From Chelativorans sp. ZYF759 (GTDB taxonomy: Bacteria; Pseudomonadota; Alphaproteobacteria; Rhizobiales; Rhizobiaceae), in assembly GCF_012911015.1 (NCBI RefSeq), contig NZ_WVVV01000004.1, forward strand, positions 144,306 through 208,305: a stretch of 64,000 nucleotides of DNA. Reading direction: 5' to 3'. The first letter of the stretch is position 1, and each line of letters starts with the position of its first letter. The notes beneath the pieces were generated by a model. The model worked only from the letters and a program-made list of their open reading frames with translations. It was not told where the DNA came from and did no database searches. Of this stretch, positions 9,310 through 17,418 are shown piece after piece. The translations under genes were made by a program, and so were the position numbers.

Positions 9310-10734
9310 TCAGTTCCACTCGGACGGCAGACGATCGTAGTAGGACAGGTCGCGCCAGTGCTGCGGCGGCAGATCTTCGCGGCCGGGGACGAAGTAGCCG
9401 CCCCTGCGCATGACTTCCGTCATTCGCCGTTCCATGTTGGCCGCGGCAGTTGCGGAATCGATCTCACCTATCCAGACGCGATTGCCTTCCTCGCCCATGA
9501 TGTCCGATATCTCGGCCCATTCCGGCACGCGGATGCGCTCGTCGGGGTTGGTGTCGTTCAGCATGAAGTCATAGACGTCTACCCACCAGGGCTGGTGCTG
9601 GGCGAGCGTCTCCGAGCGGTAGGTCGAATGACGCGAGGGACCAGCTCCGAATTCGGTGGCCCGCTCCTGGATCTCCTTGGAGGTCATCCACTGGACGAAG
9701 ACCCAGGCCGCTTCCTTGTTGCGGGAATCGACCGAGAGGCCGAACGACCAGGCGCCGAACCACGGATCGATCACGCCATGGGGACCGGCCGGCGTGTGCA
9801 GATGAACGTTCTGGCCGGCGATCTCCGGATGCGCGTCCTCGTCCTCGAAGAAGCCCTTGATGAAGTCCTGATAGTTCCACAGACCGAAGGCGCGGCCCGA
9901 CTGGTACATCGAGGTCGCCTCGTCGATGCCCCAATTGGCGCTGTCGGCCGGCATGAACTCGCGGAAGCTGACGAAATAGTCGATCGACTCGATCGTCCGC
10001 TCGTTATTGATGGTGATGTTCCAGTCTTCATCGACATATTCGTCGCCCACCGTCTCCGGCGTCTGGAAGGCGTAGAGATAGGGCAGATAGGTGATGCCCC
10101 AGAACCACCTGCCCGGCATCTGCGCGAAACCCATCATGCCGGATTCCGGATTGTGGACCTTGGTCGCCGCCTCGTGCATGAAGTCGGTCGTGAACTCTGG
10201 CGAGAAGCGCTCGGGCATGGTGATGCCGGCCTCTTCGGCGACGTCCCTGCGGAAGGTCGTGCCCACCGGGCCCGCGCCGAGCGGAATGGTGTAGAGCACG
10301 TCGTCCCACACGCCCGTCCCGCTGATCACGCGGGGCAGGAAGTCATCAATGTCATAGTCCGGATCGGTCAGATCCTCGTTCCTGACCAGCGGCATCAGCG
10401 GCTCCAGGAAACCCGCCGTGGCGTATTCGGCGAGCCACATCACATCCACAGCGTAGATGTCGTAGGCGCCCGTGCCCTGCTGCATTTCCACCAGCGAGCG
10501 CTGACGGTATTGGTCGAACGGAATCTCGTCGACCGTGACCTTGATGCCGAACTTCTCCTCGAATTCGGGGATGAAGCGTTCCAGGGCCGCGAATTGCGGC
10601 ATGGCCGGCTGCAAGAACCGGATCTCGGCTCCGGCGAGTTCTTGCTGCGCTTCAGTCTGGGCATATGCGATTGCCGATGCAGCCACCGAAAACGTCAGAG
10701 CCGTGGCCATGGCTATAGGAATGCGCCGTCTCAT
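9310..10734 (-). CDS. periplasmic polyol/sugar-binding protein of the ABC importer
   Basis: A 474-residue binding protein. Residues 1-26 are a signal peptide (RRR, hydrophobic core, cleavage near AYAQ). The mature part has the type-1 extracellular solute-binding layout, with AYDIYAVDVMW in the first lobe and an aromatic-rich segment WFWGITYLPYLYAF that could line a polyol site. The ATG at 10734 is preceded by AGGAGGAG at good spacing; a GTG further upstream overlaps the ATPase gene and lacks this. Start codons and SD suggest it is the most strongly translated member of the operon. The exact ligand is unknown. Confidence 0.92.
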   Translation of the reverse strand: MRRRIPIAMATALTFSVAASAIAYAQTEAQQELAGAEIRFLQPAMPQFAALERFIPEFEEKFGIKVTVDEIPFDQYRQRSLVEMQQGTGAYDIYAVDVMWLAEYATAGFLEPLMPLVRNEDLTDPDYDIDDFLPRVISGTGVWDDVLYTIPLGAGPVGTTFRRDVAEEAGITMPERFSPEFTTDFMHEAATKVHNPESGMMGFAQMPGRWFWGITYLPYLYAFQTPETVGDEYVDEDWNITINNERTIESIDYFVSFREFMPADSANWGIDEATSMYQSGRAFGLWNYQDFIKGFFEDEDAHPEIAGQNVHLHTPAGPHGVIDPWFGAWSFGLSVDSRNKEAAWVFVQWMTSKEIQERATEFGAGPSRHSTYRSETLAQHQPWWVDVYDFMLNDTNPDERIRVPEWAEISDIMGEEGNRVWIGEIDSATAAANMERRMTEVMRRGGYFVPGREDLPPQHWRDLSYYDRLPSEWN

Positions 10735-10769
10735 GGTTTTCTCCTCCTGATATGAGCGTGACATTCTTT

Positions 10770-11951
10770 TCACTGCCTTCTTGCTCCCTGGGGAGCGAAG
10801 CCGTTTTCGAGCTGGCCTGCCGGGTCCGTGAACTGCGCCTGGCGCACGGTGCGGCCGGTCTGCGCCTCGAAAAGATAGATGAGTTCGGGCGCGACCCGGA
10901 AGGCGATCGGCGTGCCGATTTCGTGTGAATACTGGCGACCCGTGTCCGTCGAGGTCAGAACACGAACGACCGTACCTTCCGCCTCGATGTCGAAGATGAT
11001 CCGCGATCCGAGCGTCTCGACGGCAAAGACGGTGCCGTGGACGACGTTCACGCCCGTCGCGCCGGCATCGGCCAGCGTGACGTGCTGGGGACGGATGCCC
11101 GCGAGATAGGCCCTGTCGGGCGAAATCGGCTCGCCTGTCGCAAACCAGTCGCGATCAAGCGCGATCCGCGATTTGCCCAAGGAAAGTCCGAAGCCGCCAT
11201 CCTGCTGGAGAAGCCGGGCCTCGAAGACGTTCATGGACGGCTCGCCGACGAAGGTGGCGGCAAAGAGCGTCTCGGGACGGTCAAAAAGCTCTTGGGGTGG
11301 GGCGATCTGCTCCACGCGCCCCTGATTGATGAGCACGATCCGGTCGGCCATGGTCATGGCTTCGAGCTGGTCATGGGAGACGTAGAGCATGGTGGCGCGG
11401 TAGTCACGCTGCAGCCGCTTGAACTCGACGCGCATGCGGGCGCGCAGCTTGGCGTCGAGATGCGAGATCGGCTCGTCGAGGAGATAGACATTCGCTTCCC
11501 GAACCAGGGCCCGCCCGATGGCCACGCGCTGCATCTGGCCGCCGGAAAGCTGGGACGGATAGCGCTCGAGCAATTCGCTGACCTGCAGCGTCTCCGTTAC
11601 CGTCCCGATGCGGGATCGGATCTCGGCGTCCTTCAGCTTCCGGTTGCGCAGCGGATAGGCAAGGTTCTCGAAGACCGTCATGTGGGGGAAAAGCGAGTGC
11701 TTGTCGTAGACCATGGCGAGGTTGCGCTCGCGCGGCTGCCACCCGGAGACGTCCTTCCCGTCGATGGTGATCCTGCCTTCGCTGGGAAGCTCGAGCCCGG
11801 CGACGAGCCGCAGCGTCGTCGTCTTTCCCGCGCCCGAAGGGCCGAGCAGGAACACGGCCTCGCGATCCGCCACGTCGAAAGAGATGCCGCTCAAGGCCTG
11901 GAAACCGCCTTTGAAGGTCTTTGCCAGGTTCTCGATGCGCAGCTCGGCCAT
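10770..11951 (-). CDS. sugar/polyol ABC importer ATPase 1 (Asp in Q-loop)
   Basis: A 393-residue UgpC/GlpT-like ATPase with Walker A GPSGAGKT, signature LSGGQ, Walker B VYLLDEP, D-loop SHLD, His switch VSHD and a C-terminal OB/TOBE region. The Q-loop reads MVYDKHS where MVFQxxx is usual, so the conserved Gln is Asp; the codon is clear in the DNA (GAC). It complements the defect in the second ATPase (LAAGQ). The start at 11951 has only a weak ribosome site, but the ATG overlaps the stop of a 36-codon upstream frame (TGATG), pointing to coupled translation. Confidence 0.9.
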   Translation of the reverse strand: MAELRIENLAKTFKGGFQALSGISFDVADREAVFLLGPSGAGKTTTLRLVAGLELPSEGRITIDGKDVSGWQPRERNLAMVYDKHSLFPHMTVFENLAYPLRNRKLKDAEIRSRIGTVTETLQVSELLERYPSQLSGGQMQRVAIGRALVREANVYLLDEPISHLDAKLRARMRVEFKRLQRDYRATMLYVSHDQLEAMTMADRIVLINQGRVEQIAPPQELFDRPETLFAATFVGEPSMNVFEARLLQQDGGFGLSLGKSRIALDRDWFATGEPISPDRAYLAGIRPQHVTLADAGATGVNVVHGTVFAVETLGSRIIFDIEAEGTVVRVLTSTDTGRQYSHEIGTPIAFRVAPELIYLFEAQTGRTVRQAQFTDPAGQLENGFAPQGARRQ

Positions 11952-12061
11952 CACTTCACCGCCGACAGGATGCCGCGCGGCGCGGGGCCGCCCGTCATCG
12001 GGAGAAAGCGATCGCCCGCGAATAGACGTGCCTCGACAGCGAACGAAGCCCTGCAAAACAT
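11951..12061 (-). CDS. 36-residue leader frame coupled to ABC ATPase 1
   Basis: A short frame begins with ATG at 12061 behind GGGAGGAGA, the best ribosome site at the head of this operon, and ends with TGA overlapping the ATG of the ATPase gene by one base. The peptide (MFCRASFAVEAR...ILSAVK) is not recognised, has no membrane segment and no run of one codon suggesting classical attenuation. It may be a real small protein, a translation-coupling leader, or the remnant of a longer first gene. Conservation of its start, length and overlap has not been tested. Confidence 0.5.
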   Translation of the reverse strand: MFCRASFAVEARLFAGDRFLPMTGGPAPRGILSAVK

Positions 12062-12145
12062 CGTCGGTTCTCCTCCCAGAACGTGACGCCGTGACGTGAC
12101 GATGCCGGTCCTCGATCCGGCAACCTTACCGAACGATAGCAATCA

Positions 12146-12191
12146 TGAAATTCTCTGTCGAGGCAAGAAAAATCCTTGAAAGAAAATTTCA
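12146..12191. promoter_or_regulatory. probable RpiR operator pair in the divergent promoter region
   Basis: At 12177-12191 there is a perfect 15-bp inverted repeat TGAAA-N5-TTTCA. A weaker copy starting TGAAA lies at 12146-12160, 31 bp (about three helical turns) away. The geometry matches RpiR-family operators such as the HexR site (TGTAA-N5-TTACA), and the adjacent plus-strand gene is an RpiR regulator, so control of both divergent operons is a reasonable inference. The right-hand site overlaps a possible upstream TTG start of that gene, which argues for the downstream ATG. Confidence 0.5.
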
Positions 12192-12253
12192 CACCGGGCT
12201 ATGGTGTGTCCATCAGCGTTGCCGGAGCGCTGAAGGGAGAGGCCAGCGACAGA

Positions 12254-13162
12254 ATGAGTGGAGAGATCGGGCTCCTCGAGCACATCCAGATGATCCGTGG
12301 ACGGCTGAAGCCTACTTTGCAGGCAGTTGCCGATACGGTGCTGTCGCGTCCGTCTCAGGTCAGCGGCATGAACATCAAGGATCTTGCCGCCGCCTGCGAC
12401 GTCTCCGAGGCCTCGATCAGCCGATTTGTACGCGAGGTCGGCCTGCCGAGCTTCAGGGCGTTCCAGATCCGCATGGCAGAGGAGCGCGGGGCAGCCGAGG
12501 AAGATTTGCCGCGTGCTCAAAGCTCGATCTACGAGACCATCGGGCGCGGCGACACCGCCTCGACGATCCTCACCAAAGTGGCTCATCGCAACGCCGATGT
12601 CGCCAGGGCGTGCTTGTTGACCCTGGATGCTGCTGCTCTCGAGACGGCCGCCAAGCTGATACAGCAAGCACCAGCCATCTATTTCTTTGCAGCCGGCCTA
12701 TCGGCGCTGGCGGCGGAAAACGCGCTCCTGCGTTTTTCTCGGATCGGCAAACCCGCCATCTTCCATCGCGATCGCAACAGCCAGTTGTTGGCCGCGGCAG
12801 CCATCCGTCCCGGAGCAGTGGCGATCGCGATCAGCGATTCAGGCCGCACGCACCAGACGGTCCTGGCCCTGACAGCTGCCAAGGAATCGGGCGCCAAGAC
12901 GATCGCCATCACATCCTTCACGGAATCGACGATTGCACGAGCCGCTGACGCCGTCCTCGTGACCCCGACGGGCTACGCAGCGGCCGGCGACGAGCCGCTG
13001 TACGAAAGCATGGTCAGCAAGTTCGGCCAGCTCCTGACCATCGACGTCCTCTACTCGCTCGTCGCCGTACAGGACTACGACACTTCACTGGCTTCGCTGC
13101 AGCGGGGTGATGCCTTTATCCAGCAGAGCCGTCGCGTGAGGCAGTATGATGGAAGCGAGTGA
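12254..13162 (+). CDS. RpiR-family (HTH + SIS) transcriptional regulator
   Basis: About 302 residues. The N-terminal HTH_6 domain contains IKDLAAACDVSEASISRFVR-type sequence (about residues 40-60); residues 120-260 form the SIS sugar-phosphate-binding domain (FFAAGLSALAAEN and the AISDSGRT segment). Such regulators sense phosphorylated sugars, fitting the kinase two genes downstream. I choose ATG 12254 (GGGAGAGG upstream). A TTG at 12176 would add 26 residues but overlaps the putative operator. The 3' end overlaps the next gene by 17 bp. Confidence 0.9.
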   Translation: MSGEIGLLEHIQMIRGRLKPTLQAVADTVLSRPSQVSGMNIKDLAAACDVSEASISRFVREVGLPSFRAFQIRMAEERGAAEEDLPRAQSSIYETIGRGDTASTILTKVAHRNADVARACLLTLDAAALETAAKLIQQAPAIYFFAAGLSALAAENALLRFSRIGKPAIFHRDRNSQLLAAAAIRPGAVAIAISDSGRTHQTVLALTAAKESGAKTIAITSFTESTIARAADAVLVTPTGYAAAGDEPLYESMVSKFGQLLTIDVLYSLVAVQDYDTSLASLQRGDAFIQQSRRVRQYDGSE

Positions 13163-14756
13163 CGCCGGCGCAGCAGGCAAGCAGTACCTTCGCTGGACTT
13201 ATCGCGGCGAGCCTCTCGATGCGCTGCTCCGCTCGCGGCCCGAAACGCTGCCGCTCGCGCCGCCAGCACCCGGCGAAGTGATCGCGCGGGTGGAGGCTGT
13301 CTCGATCTGTTCGTCGGACATCAAGGCCGTTCGCATGGGTGTAGATCATCCGCTGCTCGCTCAAGCCGAGAACGGAGGAGATACGGTACTCGGCCACGAG
13401 GTCAGCCTGCGAGTGGAGGAAGTGGGCGCTCTGCAACGCGACCGCTTTCGACCAGGCCAGCGGCTGGGTCTGCAACCGGCGATGCGGGTGGACGGCAAAC
13501 GCAAGACGATCGGCTTCGACGTGCCGGGCGGCTTCGCCCAGTATCTCCGCCTCGACGCCGAAGCGCTGAACGCCTACGTCTTCGACGTTCCCGAAAAGCT
13601 GACGGCGGCAGAGATCGCGCTGCTGGAACCCTATGGTTGCGTGGAGCGCGCCTATCGGCCGAATGCGCGCCAGGAGCTGCTGCCGGAGGGTTCCGCCCTG
13701 ATCGTGCTGGGTCCTAATTCGGAGTCCTTCGACGCCTCGCGGCCGCTGCGCTGGCGACGAACGGTGGTCGTGGGAACGAGCGAAAAATGCTTGCCGGCCA
13801 ATCTCGGCAGCGCGGACCTCCATGTCTCGTCACTTGCCGAACTCGGAAACGAGACCTTCGACGACATCGTCGGGCTCGGAGAACTGGATGCCGGCGAACT
13901 CGCCCGACTGCCCGCCCTCCTCAACGAAGGCGGCATGCTGCTTCAGGCGCGTCTCAGTGCCGCCGATCCGGTGCCGGTCGATGCCGCGCGCATCCACTAC
14001 GACGCGCTCTCCTTCGTAGGAACGACATCCCCCGACATTCTGGAGGCCCTCGCCCCACAACGGCAGCGCTTCGACGTCAGGCCGGGTGGAACGGTCCTGG
14101 TCCATGGCGCCGGCGGGGCGATGGGCCGCATCCATGTCCATCGCCTGCTGCAGCTGGAAAACGGTCCATCCACCGTTATCGCAACCTCGCGCAGCCGGCG
14201 TCGGCAAAGCGACCTGGAAGAGGATTTCGCCGCGTTGGCACAGGCACAGGCCAAGCGACTCGTTGTGGTTCAGGACACGGACATTGCGGCTGCCCTCTCC
14301 CGCGAGGCGCCGGCGGGCCTGGACGATGCGGTGGTCGTGGTGCCGGACCCCTCAGCCGTAGCGGAAGCCGCGCGGTGGCTGGCACCGGGCGGCCTGCTCG
14401 CCATCTTCGCCGGCTTCGCCTACGGCAACCCGGTTCTGCTGGATCTGGCGGGCGTGGCAGTTTCGGACAAACGTTTCACCGGCTCGACCGGCTGTTCCGT
14501 GGACGACATGAAAGACGTGCTCGCCCGGGTCGAGCGGGGTGAACTGGATCTTCTCGCCAATCTGAAGGCCATAGGCGGGCTCAGGCAACTGCCGCGGGCG
14601 CTGGAGGCCGTCGATCGCGGCGAGGTGTCGGGCAAGATCGTGATCTATCCGCAAGCGCCCGAGGCGCCGTTCCGCCGGCTGGCCGCCAATTGGGACGACC
14701 GCCAAGAGACGAGCATGCTGGGGAACCGTTCCAGTCAGGCAGAGCGGGAAGAATAG
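13146..14756 (+). CDS. zinc-type MDR dehydrogenase with an extra Rossmann-like domain
   Basis: 536 residues, against about 340-410 for most medium-chain dehydrogenases. The GroES-like catalytic part is normal: Cys in ICSSDIK, GHEV (His-Glu), and Glu in LLEPYG. There is no CxxCxxC structural-zinc loop. After it come two nucleotide-binding-like segments: one at about 175-290 without a proper glycine motif (LIVLGPNSES), and one at about 315-460 with VHGAGGAMG. L-sorbose-1-phosphate-reductase-like MDR proteins are the closest match I know, but they are shorter. Oxidation of a polyol or sugar phosphate is inferred from context. Confidence 0.8.
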   Translation: MMEASDAGAAGKQYLRWTYRGEPLDALLRSRPETLPLAPPAPGEVIARVEAVSICSSDIKAVRMGVDHPLLAQAENGGDTVLGHEVSLRVEEVGALQRDRFRPGQRLGLQPAMRVDGKRKTIGFDVPGGFAQYLRLDAEALNAYVFDVPEKLTAAEIALLEPYGCVERAYRPNARQELLPEGSALIVLGPNSESFDASRPLRWRRTVVVGTSEKCLPANLGSADLHVSSLAELGNETFDDIVGLGELDAGELARLPALLNEGGMLLQARLSAADPVPVDAARIHYDALSFVGTTSPDILEALAPQRQRFDVRPGGTVLVHGAGGAMGRIHVHRLLQLENGPSTVIATSRSRRRQSDLEEDFAALAQAQAKRLVVVQDTDIAAALSREAPAGLDDAVVVVPDPSAVAEAARWLAPGGLLAIFAGFAYGNPVLLDLAGVAVSDKRFTGSTGCSVDDMKDVLARVERGELDLLANLKAIGGLRQLPRALEAVDRGEVSGKIVIYPQAPEAPFRRLAANWDDRQETSMLGNRSSQAEREE

Positions 14757-14767
14757 GGAGGACCGCC

Positions 14768-16339
14768 ATGCGAGATCATGTGATCGGCATCGATATCGGT
14801 ACGACCGGCACAAAGACCGGCATTTATGATCGAGAAGGACGCCTGGTCGGCGACGCGTTCGAGGAATCCATCCTGCGTTATCCGGGGCCGGGCCAGGTGG
14901 AGCAGGATCCCGACGAGATCTTCGGTTCGGCGGTGCGCACCATTCGCTCGGCGCTGGCTTCATCCGGTCTTGATGCCTCGCGGATCGCGGCGATGGCGCT
15001 CGACGGCCAGATGGCCGGGATCATGGCCATCGACGCGGAATGGCAGCCGGTGACCCATTACGACAGCTGGCTGGACACGCGTTGTGCGCCCTGGCTGGAG
15101 GAGCTGCGTCCGCATGAAGACGAGATCATCCGCACCTGCGGGATGGCTCTCGCCTTCAACCACGCCCCCCGCTTCCTCTACTGGCGCGACAGGCCCGATA
15201 TCTGGGCGCGCATCCACAGCTTCATCCAGCCTGCAGCCTATGTCGCGGGACGGCTGGCGGGCTTGAGCGGAGCCGATGCCTTCACAGACCGGACCTATCT
15301 CGTCTTTTCCGGCTTCGGCTCCGGTGAAAAGGCCGAATGGAACGAAGCCCTGCTCGACCGTTTCCGCCTCGACCGCGCGAAATTCCCGCGCATCGTAGAG
15401 CCCTGGGAGATCATCGGCCACCTGACTGCGCGCTGGGCAGGCGAGACGGGCCTGCCGGCCGGCCTGCCGATCGCAGCCGGCTGCGGCGATCAGAGCGCCA
15501 ACGTACTGGGCGGGGGGCTCGTCGACCCGGGCGTCGTGTTCGACACATCGGGCACGGCTTCCGTCTTCGCGACCATAATCGACCATTTCGGCACCGACAC
15601 GAAATACAAATGCTTGATGACCTGCCCGCATGTCATCAAGGGCCTCTATTTCCCGATGGCCTATGTGGCTGGCGGAGGACTCAATCTCCGCTGGTTCCGC
15701 GACAGCGTCTCTCCGCTTGAGAAGGCGCAGAGCGAGAGCCAGGGGATCAATCCCTACGATGCGCTGGCGGAGGAGGCCGCTGCCATTCCGCCCGGCGCCG
15801 AGAAGCTTCTTTTCCTGCCGCATCTGTCCGGCCGCAACACACCGATCGATCCCGACATGCGCGGCGCGTTCCTGGGACTGACATGGCGGCACGGCAAGCC
15901 GCACATGGTGCGCGCCATCATGGAGAGTATCGCCTACGAATATGCCTTCTACCTGCGCGCCGTGCGCGAGATCGCGCCGGATTACGATGCCCGCCATGCC
16001 ATCAACATCGCCGGCGGGGCCCGCAGCCCGCTGCTCCGCCAGATCAAGGCCGATGCGCTGGGCATCGATTACCACTCACTGGAGCGCGAGGAGTTCGGAA
16101 CGCTGGGCTCCGCCATCATCGCAGGCCATGCCGTAGGGCTGTTCCCGGATATTGCAGAAACGGCGAGGAAATTTGCCGGCAAGGTCGTGGCGGAGACGAA
16201 GTCGAGACCCGAGGTCACGGCCGCCTACGCCCCCTATGTGGACGCCTATATCGACGCGCTAGCGACACTTTCACCGTTCTTCGCGCGGATGAACCGGATG
16301 CTTTCTGCCGAAAACAACGTGATGGGAGGAGGACAATGA
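14768..16339 (+). CDS. FGGY-family carbohydrate kinase
   Basis: A 523-residue kinase with the two actin-like FGGY domains: phosphate-1 loop GIDIGTTGTKTG at residues 7-18, the FGGY_N signature region around residues 75-135, and the C-terminal adenosine segment INIAGGARSPLLRQI. Length is normal. The ATG follows AGGGAGGA. It overlaps the following dehydrogenase by four bases (ATGA), so kinase and dehydrogenase are coupled. It should phosphorylate a ketose, aldose or polyol delivered by the divergent ABC importer; FGGY substrates cannot be assigned from motifs alone. Confidence 0.93.
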   Translation: MRDHVIGIDIGTTGTKTGIYDREGRLVGDAFEESILRYPGPGQVEQDPDEIFGSAVRTIRSALASSGLDASRIAAMALDGQMAGIMAIDAEWQPVTHYDSWLDTRCAPWLEELRPHEDEIIRTCGMALAFNHAPRFLYWRDRPDIWARIHSFIQPAAYVAGRLAGLSGADAFTDRTYLVFSGFGSGEKAEWNEALLDRFRLDRAKFPRIVEPWEIIGHLTARWAGETGLPAGLPIAAGCGDQSANVLGGGLVDPGVVFDTSGTASVFATIIDHFGTDTKYKCLMTCPHVIKGLYFPMAYVAGGGLNLRWFRDSVSPLEKAQSESQGINPYDALAEEAAAIPPGAEKLLFLPHLSGRNTPIDPDMRGAFLGLTWRHGKPHMVRAIMESIAYEYAFYLRAVREIAPDYDARHAINIAGGARSPLLRQIKADALGIDYHSLEREEFGTLGSAIIAGHAVGLFPDIAETARKFAGKVVAETKSRPEVTAAYAPYVDAYIDALATLSPFFARMNRMLSAENNVMGGGQ

Positions 16340-17385
16340 CAATACCGGCTGCCAGCAACGACGCCATGCGCGCCATCGTCCTGCATTCGCCCGGCGACAT
16401 CCGCCTCGAAGAGCGACCGCGGCCCGAAGCCGGTCCGGGACAGGTTTTGGTCCGCGTCGCCTCGGTCGGCGTGTGCGGCTCGGACCTGCCGCGGATGCTG
16501 GTCAAGGGTGCGTGGAAGATGCCGCTAATTACCGGCCATGAATTCGCCGGCCACATCAGCGAAATCGGCGAAGGGGTAGAAGGCTGGGATATGGGCGAAC
16601 TGGTCGCCATCGCCCCGCTCCTGCCCTGCGGTCAATGCAGCCAGTGCCGGACCGGCAATTTTTCGCGCTGCGTCGACTACGACTATTTCGGCAGCCGCCG
16701 TGACGGCGCCTATGCCGAATATGTGGCCGTGCCAGTCGAAAACCTTATCAAAGCGCCGCAGCATCTCGATCCGCGCGCCATCGCCATGACGGACCCGGCC
16801 TCGATTGCCCTCCACGCCATCTGGAAAGCGGGCGGCATTACTGTGGGGAAGACCGGCGCGGTGGTGGGCTGCGGGCCGATCGGCCTCTTCGCCATCCAAT
16901 GGCTGAAGCTCATGGGTGCGAGCGAGGTGATCGCGGTCGATGTCTCGGAGGAGAAACTCGCCCTTGCGCGCGAGGCCGGCGCCTCGGTCTGCATCCTGTC
17001 GGGCGATCTCGCTTCCAACACGCGCCGGGCCGACATGGTCATCGAGGCGGTCGGGCTGGATGCCACCATCAACGCGGCAGTCATGCTGGCCGGCCCTGGG
17101 GGGCATGTCGCCTTCATCGGTATTCCGGTGCCCGAGGTGAAGCTCGACAACAAGACCTTCCAGCATTTCCTGCGCCAGGAGATCTCGCTGCACGGGTCCT
17201 GGAACAGCTTCGGGCCCCCTTTCCCTGGCCCGCAATGGACGACGACATTGGAAAAGTTCGGCACCGGCGAATTGCGATGGGAGTTCATGATCTCTCACGA
17301 TCTCGACCTCGCCGAACTGCCCGAGATTTTCCGGCGCTTTGCCGCCAGAGACATTCATTTCTCCAAGGTGCTGTTCAGGCCCTAA
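16336..17385 (+). CDS. zinc-dependent polyol(-phosphate) dehydrogenase, GatD-like MDR
   Basis: A 349-residue medium-chain dehydrogenase with catalytic ligands CGSD and GHEF, an intact structural-zinc loop CGQCSQCRTGNFSRC (about 96-110) and a GxGxxG site GCGPIG with an Asp-ended beta strand (AVDVSEE) that favours NAD. Size and motifs fit galactitol-1-phosphate 5-dehydrogenase relatives. Being coupled to a kinase upstream and followed by DeoC, it could oxidise a deoxy-pentitol or polyol phosphate, but this is inference. Start fixed by SD GGGAGGAGG and the ATGA overlap. Confidence 0.9.
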   Translation: MTIPAASNDAMRAIVLHSPGDIRLEERPRPEAGPGQVLVRVASVGVCGSDLPRMLVKGAWKMPLITGHEFAGHISEIGEGVEGWDMGELVAIAPLLPCGQCSQCRTGNFSRCVDYDYFGSRRDGAYAEYVAVPVENLIKAPQHLDPRAIAMTDPASIALHAIWKAGGITVGKTGAVVGCGPIGLFAIQWLKLMGASEVIAVDVSEEKLALAREAGASVCILSGDLASNTRRADMVIEAVGLDATINAAVMLAGPGGHVAFIGIPVPEVKLDNKTFQHFLRQEISLHGSWNSFGPPFPGPQWTTTLEKFGTGELRWEFMISHDLDLAELPEIFRRFAARDIHFSKVLFRP

Positions 17386-17418
17386 GCGGAACGACGATCC
17401 CAGGACGGGAGAACGACG

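Noticed and set aside
12176-12253. TTG 12176 as start of the RpiR regulator
   Set aside because: It lies within the TGAAA-N5-TTTCA repeat and the extra 26 residues lie before the HTH domain; ATG 12254 has a GGGAGAGG ribosome site.
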